DNA of 64,000 nt from Nocardioides agariphilus. Lineage in GTDB: Bacteria; Actinomycetota; Actinomycetes; Propionibacteriales; Nocardioidaceae. Below the pieces are notes generated by a model. That model was not told the origin of the DNA. It saw nothing but the letters and a program-made list of their open reading frames with translations, and made no database searches. Position 1 is the stretch's first letter. Each line of letters opens with the position of its first letter. Where the stretch lies: assembly GCF_015352445.1 (NCBI RefSeq), contig NZ_JADKPO010000004.1:62001-126000 (forward strand). Direction: 5' to 3'. Positions 57,681 through 64,000 of this stretch are shown piece by piece. Made by a program: the position numbers and the translations under genes.

Positions 57681-59135
57681 TCACCTGCGCGAGTCGTCCG
57701 CGAGGACGACCCGGTCCGGCTTGCCGAGCTCGACGCTGTCGTGACAGCTCACCGGCGACGTCGTGGTGCAGCTCGCGATCCGCGTCAGCCCCGTCTCGTC
57801 GTCCTCCACGACCCACGCGACGCCTCCGGCAGTGTCGAACACCGCGCCGCGGGGCACGTCCTGGCCGGACCACACCTCGACCTGGAGACCCGTGCGGGTG
57901 TCGACGAGGCGGGGCTGCCGACGCTGCTGCGGCCCGGTGAGGACGAACCCGCCATCAGGCGACAGCGAACCTCCGAACCCGGGCAGGTGGGTCTCCCCCT
58001 GGCGACCCGAACGTACGACGCGCAGGAACGTCCCCCACTGCTCCAGGCGGGTGCCCGCGACGGCGTCGACCAGCGCGGTGCGGTCGGCGACCGCCTCGGC
58101 GAACCCGTCACCGGTCAGCTGCGCAGGCCCACCGCGGGGGTCCCACGCCCAGTCCTTGAGTCCCTGTCCGAAGCGCAGCCAGCCACCGTCGAACGTGATC
58201 GGCCGGACGCCCGGCCGCGTCACGACCGCCGCGACCTCGCGTCCCTGGCGCAGGTCCCACACGACCAGCCGCGTCAGTCCGGGGACAGAGACGTCCACCC
58301 ATGCGACGAGGCCGAGACCCGGCGACGAGACCAGGGCGGAGCCATCAGCCACCTCGCCGAGCAACGTACGGGTGCCGTCCGGCTCCGCCCCGACCAGACG
58401 TCCTCTCGAGTCGACGTACGCCGCACCGGCACCGACCGCCACCAGCCGCCGTACGTCCGAGACCTCGAGGACCGCGCTCGGCAGGTGCAGCTGCCCGTCG
58501 GCCCACCAGACGACGTTCGCGGCGTTGTCCTCGACCCGGGCCGCAGCCGGGTCCAGCGCATCGCCGGGCCCGACCAGCGGCTCGGGTCGGGCCAGCCACG
58601 ACGCGAGTGCGAGGACGAGGGCGGTCGCTGCGGCCACGCCGGCACTCTGTAGCCAACGACGTCGACGGTTGCGGCCGGCCGCGGCACGCACCCTGGCATA
58701 GGGCACGGGGAACACGCCGGCCGGCTCGTCCTCCTCGTCGCCCAGAGGTACGGGCAGGGCCGAAGCGGCCCGCACCCGAGACGTCGGGAGCCCCAGCACC
58801 TCGGCGACCTGGACCTCGTCGAGGCCGGCGTGCTCACGCAGGACCCGCACCAGCTCCGTCTCGCCAGGAGCGGACTCGCCGACCCGGCGCCGGCGACGCT
58901 CGTCGCTCGCCAGCACGCCTGCCCACAAGACGACGTCGGGGTCGCCGGCCTCCGACAGCGCCCACCATTCCTGACGGATGGCCGCGAACGCCGAGGTGGC
59001 GGTGTCCTCGGCGGCTGCGAGGTCGGCGCCGATCAGGAGGAGACAGCGCAGCACCGTGGCACCGCGCGCGGCGACGTACGCCTCGAAGTCCCGCTCACCC
59101 CGCACCCCTCCATGGTGTCCCCGGAGCCCGCGCAC
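57681..59135 (-). CDS. Membrane protein with degenerate ECF-sigma-like N-terminus and external domain, copy A
   Basis: A 484-residue protein of the same build as its downstream neighbour. RDFEAYVAARGATVLRCLLLIGADLAAAEDTATSAFAAI (about residues 15-53) is sigma region 2-like, as in SigE-family ECF factors. TELVRVLREHAGLDEVQVAEVLGLPTSRVRA (93-123) is region 4-like. A basic stretch (RNRRRR) precedes the single membrane helix at about 162-182. The external part (about 300 residues) has repeated short beta units (LVAVGAGAAYVDSRGRLVGA, GLGLVAWVDV, SPDGGFVLTG). The start is GTG 59135 or GTG 59105. Confidence 0.7.
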   Translation of the reverse strand: MRGLRGHHGGVRGERDFEAYVAARGATVLRCLLLIGADLAAAEDTATSAFAAIRQEWWALSEAGDPDVVLWAGVLASDERRRRRVGESAPGETELVRVLREHAGLDEVQVAEVLGLPTSRVRAASALPVPLGDEEDEPAGVFPVPYARVRAAAGRNRRRRWLQSAGVAAATALVLALASWLARPEPLVGPGDALDPAAARVEDNAANVVWWADGQLHLPSAVLEVSDVRRLVAVGAGAAYVDSRGRLVGAEPDGTRTLLGEVADGSALVSSPGLGLVAWVDVSVPGLTRLVVWDLRQGREVAAVVTRPGVRPITFDGGWLRFGQGLKDWAWDPRGGPAQLTGDGFAEAVADRTALVDAVAGTRLEQWGTFLRVVRSGRQGETHLPGFGGSLSPDGGFVLTGPQQRRQPRLVDTRTGLQVEVWSGQDVPRGAVFDTAGGVAWVVEDDETGLTRIASCTTTSPVSCHDSVELGKPDRVVLADDSRR

Positions 59136-59151
59136 GGCTAGCGTCCCCGAG

Positions 59152-59916
59152 GTGACCTTCGACGTGACGGCCGATGCCTACGCGCGGTTCATGGGCCGGT
59201 ACGCCGACCCGCTTGCCGAGCTCTTCGCGGATCTGGTCCTCGACGCCGGCGACCTGGGGGCCGACGACAAGATCCTCGACGTCGGTTGCGGGCCGGGCAC
59301 CGTCACCGCTGTGCTGGCCGCCCGTCTGGGCGTCGGGCGCATCGCTGCCGTCGACCCGTCACCGACCCTCGTCGCCTCGGCGCGCGACCGGTTCCCGGCA
59401 GCCGATGTGCGCGAAGCGACCGCTGAGCAACTGCCCTTCGATGACGGCGCCTTCGGTGCCGCGGTCTGCCAGCTGGTGGTGCCGTTCATGGCAGACCCGC
59501 ATCGCGGCCTCGCCGAGATGAGCCGGGTGGTCCGCGACGGAGGCGTGGTAGCCGCGTGTGCCTGGGATGCCGCGGAGGGCCCGATGGCGTCGTACTGGCG
59601 GGTGGCCGACCAGCTCGACCCCGGAGCTGCGCGCGCGATGGACCTGCCGGGATCGCGCGAGGGCCAGCTCGCGGCGATGATGCCGCCCGGCATCTGCGAC
59701 ATCAGGTCCACCACTCTCACCGTGCACGTCGAGGTCGCGACCTTCGAGGAGTGGTGGTCACCGTTCGCGTTCGGGATCGGTCCGGCGGGCGAGTACTTCG
59801 TGGGGCTCGGCCCCGATGAGCAAGAGGCGCTGCGTGAGGGGTGTCGTGCGTCGCTGCCGACGGAGCCGATCCGCATCTCGGGGACTGCGCGAGCAGCAGT
59901 CGGCCGGCGCGGCTGA
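59152..59916 (+). CDS. Class I SAM-dependent methyltransferase
   Basis: A 254-residue methyltransferase. VTADAYARFMGRYADPLAELFADLV opens the protein, ILDVGCGPGTVTAVLAARLG near residue 43 binds SAM, IAAVDPSP gives the acidic second motif, and EQLPFDDGAFGAAVCQLVVPFMADP is the UbiE/Methyltransf_11-type motif. The C-terminal WWSPFAFGIGPAGEYFVGL is common in this subfamily. The substrate is unknown. The GTG start lies 16 bases from the divergent sigma-like gene, and the stop abuts the stop of the next gene. Confidence 0.88.
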   Translation: MTFDVTADAYARFMGRYADPLAELFADLVLDAGDLGADDKILDVGCGPGTVTAVLAARLGVGRIAAVDPSPTLVASARDRFPAADVREATAEQLPFDDGAFGAAVCQLVVPFMADPHRGLAEMSRVVRDGGVVAACAWDAAEGPMASYWRVADQLDPGAARAMDLPGSREGQLAAMMPPGICDIRSTTLTVHVEVATFEEWWSPFAFGIGPAGEYFVGLGPDEQEALREGCRASLPTEPIRISGTARAAVGRRG

Positions 59917-60177
59917 TCAGCCAGCCGAGAGCGACATCGGCCCGTAGACCGCGCGGTCGCCCTCGAACAGGGTCACCCCCGTCACGCCGTGCTCAGCCAG
60001 GTCGGACCAGATCTCCCCCACCCACGACTCAGCGTCGGCCTGGGAGACGAACCTCTGTCCGTCGTACTCCTCCGAGGCCGAGACCTCGTTGCCGGCGGCG
60101 TCCTCCAGACGCCACCACCACGGGCGCTCGGCTGCCGTCGGGGGACGGAAGGTGGGCGGCTGCTCGGGGAGGTTCAC
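59917..60177 (-). CDS. Conserved hypothetical protein, 86 residues
   Basis: A small acidic protein that I do not recognise by name. [14 protein letters not shown] near residue 19, [32 protein letters not shown] in the middle, and a short end are visible; there is no signal peptide or membrane helix. The GTG start overlaps the gcvT stop (GTGA at 60174-60177), so it is translated with gcvT. The even codon pattern and coupling make it a real gene. A small stand-alone helper protein is all that can be said. Confidence 0.7.
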   Translation of the reverse strand: MNLPEQPPTFRPPTAAERPWWWRLEDAAGNEVSASEEYDGQRFVSQADAESWVGEIWSDLAEHGVTGVTLFEGDRAVYGPMSLSAG

Positions 60178-61337
60178 GACTCACGCACCGACGGGTGGAC
60201 GAACGGCAGCTTCGCCGAGCGGAACAGCTCGCGCCGGCCGCGCACGTCGACGGTCAGCTCGGCCTCGGGGTGGACGAACGCCGGCAGCAGGGCCAGGCCG
60301 ATCCCCTGACGCAGGGTGGGGCTGAAGGTGCCCGACGTGATCGCGCCGAGCGCCACGTCAGCGGAGAGGAACACCATCATCCCGGGTCGCGGGATGCCTC
60401 GACCGTCGGCGACCAGCCCGCGCAGCAGCCGCTGGGGGCCGGCTGCCTTCTCGGCGAGCAACGCCTCGCGTCCCCAGAAACGCTCCTTGCTCCACCCGAC
60501 CGCCCAGCCGAGCCTGGCCTGGTTGGGGGTGACGTCGAGGCTGATGTCCTGGCCATGGAGCGGGTAGCCCATCTCGGTGCGGAGGGTGTCGCGAGCACCG
60601 AGCCCGCACGCGAGCATCCCGTGGGCGGCGCCCGCCTCCATCAGGCGGTCCCACAGCGCGCCGGCGACCTCGTTGACCGCGATCAGCTCGTAGCCGCGCT
60701 CACCGGTGTAGCCGGTGCGGCAGACCACGACGCCGGCACCGGCGAACTCGGCCTCGACGAAGGTCATGTAGTCGTGACCCGCGGGCAGCCCGACGGCCGC
60801 CAGCACCTCGTCGGACCTGGTGCCCTGCACGGCCAAGACGGCGTAGGACGTGTGGTGGTCGACCACCTTGACGCCCTCTGGCGCCGCCACAGCAAGCCGT
60901 CGCACGACCTCGGCCGTGTTGGCGGCGTTGGGGACGAGCAGGACATGCTCGTCGTCTTGGTAGTAGGCGATGAGGTCATCGACGATGCCGCCGGTCTCGT
61001 CGTCGCAGCACAGCGTGTACTGCGCCTTGCCGGGGTGGATCCTGGCAAGGTCGTTGCTCAGCGTTGCATTGACGTGCGCGGCCGCTCCGGGCCCGCTGAC
61101 CATCGCCTTGCCGAGGTGGCTCACGTCGAAGATCCCGACGGCCTCACGAACGGCCGTGTGCTCCTTGACGACGCCCGAGGGGTATTCCAGCGGCATGCTC
61201 CACCCGCCGAACTCGGCGAACTTCGCACCCAGCGCCACGTGGCGGTCGTGCAGCGGTGACTGCAGGAGGGCCGCCCCGCCCTTGTCGCCGCCCGTGTCCG
61301 CACCCTTGTCGCCGCCCGTGCCACTGACCGCATCCAT
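60174..61337 (-). CDS. gcvT: Aminomethyltransferase, glycine cleavage T protein
   Basis: Releases ammonia and passes the methylene group from the H-protein to tetrahydrofolate. The 387-residue protein has [34 protein letters not shown] near residue 27, [12 protein letters not shown] near 71, [14 protein letters not shown] near 205 and [20 protein letters not shown] near 245, as expected. The N-terminal 25 residues are a Gly/Asp/Lys repeat ([15 protein letters not shown]) encoded by an 18-base repeat at 61279-61326 and are not conserved. The ATG at 61337 was chosen; later starts are possible. The neighbouring lpd gene at the window end encodes the L-protein type. Confidence 0.95.
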   Translation of the reverse strand: MDAVSGTGGDKGADTGGDKGGAALLQSPLHDRHVALGAKFAEFGGWSMPLEYPSGVVKEHTAVREAVGIFDVSHLGKAMVSGPGAAAHVNATLSNDLARIHPGKAQYTLCCDDETGGIVDDLIAYYQDDEHVLLVPNAANTAEVVRRLAVAAPEGVKVVDHHTSYAVLAVQGTRSDEVLAAVGLPAGHDYMTFVEAEFAGAGVVVCRTGYTGERGYELIAVNEVAGALWDRLMEAGAAHGMLACGLGARDTLRTEMGYPLHGQDISLDVTPNQARLGWAVGWSKERFWGREALLAEKAAGPQRLLRGLVADGRGIPRPGMMVFLSADVALGAITSGTFSPTLRQGIGLALLPAFVHPEAELTVDVRGRRELFRSAKLPFVHPSVRES

Positions 61338-61400
61338 GACCAGAACCCTACCGAGCGGCGAACCCCGGCACGGGCAGGCAGCCTGGCTAGAGTGCGGCGC

Positions 61401-62903
61401 GTGACGTCGTACCACCTCCGCAGCGCGAGCCCCGCCAAGACCCGCTCCGACGTCGTCGTGGTCGGCGCCGTCCAGTCCGGCAAGGACGTGCGGCTCGCTC
61501 CGGGTGCCGAGGACGTGGCCGAGGCCTATGGCCGCAAGCTGCGGCCGATGCTGTCGACCCTGGGCTTCGGCGCGAAGCCGGGTGAGGTCGCCAAGGTGCC
61601 GACCGCGGGTGTCATCTCCTCTCCGCTGCTGGTGCTCGTCGGGCTCGGGGAGGACCCCGGGCCGGTCGCCGTGCGCCGCGCCGCCGGCAGCGCGGCCCGA
61701 GCGATCAGCAACGCGTCGTCGGTCGCGCTGGCGTTGCCGGCAGACTCCCCCGAGCTGGTGCGCGCCGTGATCGAGGGCTACGAGCTGGGGTCCTACACGT
61801 TCACGACGTACAAGCGCAAGCGCGCCGCCGAGTCCCAGGGTGCCAACACGGTGTCGCTGCTGACCCCGATCGCCCGGCAGCAGGCTGCCGTGTCCGCCTC
61901 GGAGGAAGCACTGCTGGTCGCCGATGCCGTGAGGGAGGCCCGCGACTGGGTCAACCTGCCTCCGGCCGACCTGCGGCCCCCCGACTTCGCCGAGGCCGTC
62001 GCCGCAGCCGCCAAGAAGCTCGGCCGTGGCGCTAAGGTGAAGGTGACCGTCCTCGACGAGAAGCGGCTGGCCGACCTCGGCTGCGGCGGGATCCTTGCCG
62101 TCGGCGAAGGCTCCTCGGCCCCGCCTCGACTCGTCGAGTTGGTCTACGACCCCGCCGACGCGGTCGGCCACGTGGCGTTGGTCGGCAAGGGCATCACCTA
62201 CGACTCCGGCGGTCTCTCGATCAAGCCCGCCAGCGGCATGACGACCATGAAGTCCGACATGGCCGGCGCAGCCGCCGTCGTGCAGGCCACGTTCGCGATC
62301 GCCAGGCTCGGCCTGCCCCTCAAGATCTCGGCCTTCGCCCCGATGGCCGAGAACATGGTCTCCGGCAGCGCGATGCGCCCCGGTGACGTGGTCACGCACT
62401 ACGGCGGCACGACCAGCGAGGTCCTCAACACCGACGCCGAGGGACGACTGATCCTCGCCGACGCCCTGGTGCGAGCCACGGAGCTCGTGCCCGACGCGAT
62501 CCTCGACGTCGCGACCCTGACCGGTCACATGGTCATCGCCCTCGGTGACAAGGTCGCGGGCGTGCTCGGATCCGACGAGGTTGTCGGCGGCGTGCTGGCG
62601 GCCGGCGAGGCCGCGGGCGAGGGGCTGTGGCCGATGCCGATTCCGGAGGCCATGGTCGAGCGCATCAAGAGCAGCAAGATCGCCGACCTCCTCCAACACG
62701 ACGGCAACCGATGGGGCGGCGGCCTGTTCGCAGCGGCCTACCTACGGGAGTTCACCGCCGGCCTGCCCTGGGCCCACCTCGACATCGCGGGCACTGCCTT
62801 CAACTCCGGCGGGCCCTACGGCCACATCACCTCGGGGGGTACGGGCTTCGGTGTCGCCACCTTGGTCGACTACGCCAGGTCGCTGGTGGTCAACGCAGGT
62901 TGA
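61401..62903 (+). CDS. pepA: Leucyl aminopeptidase (M17)
   Basis: A 500-residue zinc or manganese aminopeptidase that trims N-terminal residues. [32 protein letters not shown] near residue 260 holds the metal-binding lysine and aspartate, and [17 protein letters not shown] near 340 is the M17 signature. The N-terminal 160 residues are the variable macrodomain-like part. The start is GTG 61401 or GTG 61392. It is divergent from gcvT with 63 bases between; gcvT, pepA and lpd are commonly close in actinobacteria. Confidence 0.93.
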   Translation: MTSYHLRSASPAKTRSDVVVVGAVQSGKDVRLAPGAEDVAEAYGRKLRPMLSTLGFGAKPGEVAKVPTAGVISSPLLVLVGLGEDPGPVAVRRAAGSAARAISNASSVALALPADSPELVRAVIEGYELGSYTFTTYKRKRAAESQGANTVSLLTPIARQQAAVSASEEALLVADAVREARDWVNLPPADLRPPDFAEAVAAAAKKLGRGAKVKVTVLDEKRLADLGCGGILAVGEGSSAPPRLVELVYDPADAVGHVALVGKGITYDSGGLSIKPASGMTTMKSDMAGAAAVVQATFAIARLGLPLKISAFAPMAENMVSGSAMRPGDVVTHYGGTTSEVLNTDAEGRLILADALVRATELVPDAILDVATLTGHMVIALGDKVAGVLGSDEVVGGVLAAGEAAGEGLWPMPIPEAMVERIKSSKIADLLQHDGNRWGGGLFAAAYLREFTAGLPWAHLDIAGTAFNSGGPYGHITSGGTGFGVATLVDYARSLVVNAG

Positions 62904-62934
62904 GGTGCCGCGGTCTTCATGACCCGCGCCCTCC

Positions 62935-63303
62935 TCACCCGCCCGGGTTCTGCTTGCGCCGCCTGTTGTAGTCGCGCATCCGTTGGGGGACGCCGACCAC
63001 TGCGGCGTCGTAGGACGGGACCTGGTGGCGGTTGCAGAACTTGTGTGCCCAGTCGACCGACGGAACCCGACGACGGGTCCACTCGCCGTCGTGGGCCACG
63101 AGCAGGAGCGTGACGTCGCTGACGGCTGTGCGCGGCTCCACGAAGCCCTCGACGCCGCGCCTGGTGGTGACGAACTCGAACAGATGTCCCTCATCGGCAG
63201 CGTCGGAGGCGCGGACGCGGGTGGAGCCCGTGCGGGCCGAGTCACGTGCTGGCGGACGAAGTCGCACGCGTGGGCCGCGGCGGAACCGGTCGAACAACCC
63301 CAT
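62935..63303 (-). CDS. Conserved hypothetical protein, 122 residues
   Basis: A basic cytoplasmic protein that I know only as an uncharacterised actinobacterial type. A basic stretch MGLFDRFRRGPRVRLRPPARDS opens it, DEGHLFEFVTTRRGVEGFVEPRTAVSDVTLLLVAHDGEWTRRRV lies in the middle, and VPQRMRDYNRRRKQNPGG ends it. No signal or membrane segment is seen. It lies between pepA and lpd on the opposite strand. No function can be given. Confidence 0.7.
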   Translation of the reverse strand: MGLFDRFRRGPRVRLRPPARDSARTGSTRVRASDAADEGHLFEFVTTRRGVEGFVEPRTAVSDVTLLLVAHDGEWTRRRVPSVDWAHKFCNRHQVPSYDAAVVGVPQRMRDYNRRRKQNPGG

Positions 63304-63453
63304 GCGCCTAGTGTGCCCCAGACGTTGAACGCGGGTGGGCCACCAGGGCTCGGGGCGCCGGAGACCGGTGTGGACACGTCAGACGAAAGTGCAAGGATGG
63401 GCGGGCATGGACGTGGGGCATGACGACTGACTTGTGAGAGCGGAAGGACCAGC

Positions 63454-64000
63454 GTGAAGGCCGAGTTCGACGTACTCATTCTCGGGGCGGGGTCGGGTGG
63501 CTACGCCTGCGCCCTGCGAGCCGCGCAGCTGGGCCTGAGCGTCGGCCTGGTCGAGAAGGGCAATCTCGGTGGCACGTGTCTCCACGTGGGCTGCATCCCG
63601 ACCAAGGCGCTGCTCCACGCGGCCGAGATCGCTGACGGCGCGCGCGACTCCGCGCAGTTCGGGGTGCGCGCCACTCTCGACGGCATCGACATGGAGGGCG
63701 TCAACAGCTACAAGGACGGCGTCGTGTCACGGCTGTTCAAGGGACTGTCGGGTCTGATCAAGGGCCGCGGCATCACCGTCATCGAGGGTGTGGGGCGGCT
63801 GACCGGTCCCCGCGAGGTGACGGTGGGCGGCTCGGCCTACTCCGGCCGTCACGTGGTGCTCGCCTCGGGCTCCTACGCCAGGTCCCTGCCCGGTCTCGAC
63901 ATCGACGGCGACCGGGTGATCACCAGCGAGCACGCGCTTCGCCTCGACGCCGTGCCGGCGTCGGTGGTGGTGCTGGGTGGCGGCGTGATCGGCTGTGAGT
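63454..64000 (+). CDS. lpdA: Dihydrolipoamide dehydrogenase, N-terminal part
   Basis: E3 component of 2-oxo acid dehydrogenase complexes and the L-protein of glycine cleavage. The 182 visible codons have the FAD fold DVLILGAGSGGYACALRAAQLG, the redox disulfide GGTCLHVGCIPTKALL near residue 36, and the start of the NAD fold SVVVLGGGVIGCE at the window edge. The gene continues past the end. The GTG start has GGAAGGA 6 bases upstream. Confidence 0.95.
   Translation, partial: MKAEFDVLILGAGSGGYACALRAAQLGLSVGLVEKGNLGGTCLHVGCIPTKALLHAAEIADGARDSAQFGVRATLDGIDMEGVNSYKDGVVSRLFKGLSGLIKGRGITVIEGVGRLTGPREVTVGGSAYSGRHVVLASGSYARSLPGLDIDGDRVITSEHALRLDAVPASVVVLGGGVIGCE

Noticed and set aside
61338-62699. Minus-strand frame extending gcvT to 841 residues
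   Set aside because: It is antisense to the leucyl aminopeptidase. GcvT's conserved part starts near residue 25 of the shorter form.

Overview
The window is a 64 kb piece of a high-GC actinobacterial chromosome. GTG and TTG starts and stop/start overlaps (ATGA, GTGA, TTGA, TGATG) are very common. The gene content points to Propionibacteriales, most likely Nocardioidaceae; that placement is my inference. It rests on DUF3046, a ClgR-type regulator, CinA, recA-recX, the RodZ-like/FtsK pair, the rnj-dapA pair, putative F420-dependent enzymes and a PlsB / HAD-PlsC pair. I see no tRNA, rRNA, CRISPR array, prophage or classical transposase. No gene-free stretch is longer than about 200 bases.

Layout. 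1-1.4 kb: the end of an assimilatory sulfate reduction operon (cysH, sirohydrochlorin chelatase). 1.5-6.1 kb: a tightly coupled minus-strand run (recA, recX, PPK2, HipA-like kinase, DUF3037, hydrolase) with an SOS box upstream of recA. 6.3-12.2 kb: acetyltransferases, a nucleotidyltransferase, an MFS exporter, DUF3046, a DinB-methyltransferase fusion and an ASCH-like/HhH protein. 12.2-14.8 kb: a three-gene ABC-2 exporter. 14.9-25 kb: M3 peptidase, the giant helicase Lhr with a Nei-type glycosylase, ClgR, CinA and a GH15 enzyme. 25-35.5 kb: secreted 5'-nucleotidase, PgsA, RimO, an inserted DUF559 unit, a RodZ-like protein and FtsK. 35.7-43.9 kb: PlsB and HAD-PlsC acyltransferases, RNase J, DapA and a luciferase-like oxidoreductase. 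45.3-53.8 kb: an accessory redox cluster with two near-duplicate STAND-LuxR regulators. 53.9-64 kb: folA-thyA, PhzF, two membrane-anchored sigma-like sensor proteins, GcvT, leucyl aminopeptidase and the start of dihydrolipoamide dehydrogenase.

The most striking region is 29813-31038. One DUF559 (Vsr/PD-(D/E)XK-like) nuclease gene with an AbiEi-like N-terminal winged helix is bracketed by two 81-bp inverted repeats, which match at 69 of 81 positions without a gap. The unit exactly fills the space between rimO and the rodZ-like gene. Each repeat is itself made of two hairpins. It looks like a single-gene mobile or palindrome-linked nuclease element without a transposase. Three further intergenic palindromes of unrelated sequence (1387-1500, 39584-39657, 53841-53893) may be comparable repeats or plain terminators.

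A second candidate system is the LuxR cluster. Three transcription units start just downstream of related 19-nt imperfect inverted repeats (45273, 48367, 51408), which suggests one operator recognised by one or both STAND-LuxR proteins. They would control a flavin monooxygenase, an OsmC protein, an AhpD-like protein, a MaoC-like hydratase and a DUF4242 protein. A third oddity is the pair of proteins at 56-59 kb. Each joins a degenerate ECF-sigma-like cytoplasmic half through one membrane helix to a large external domain.
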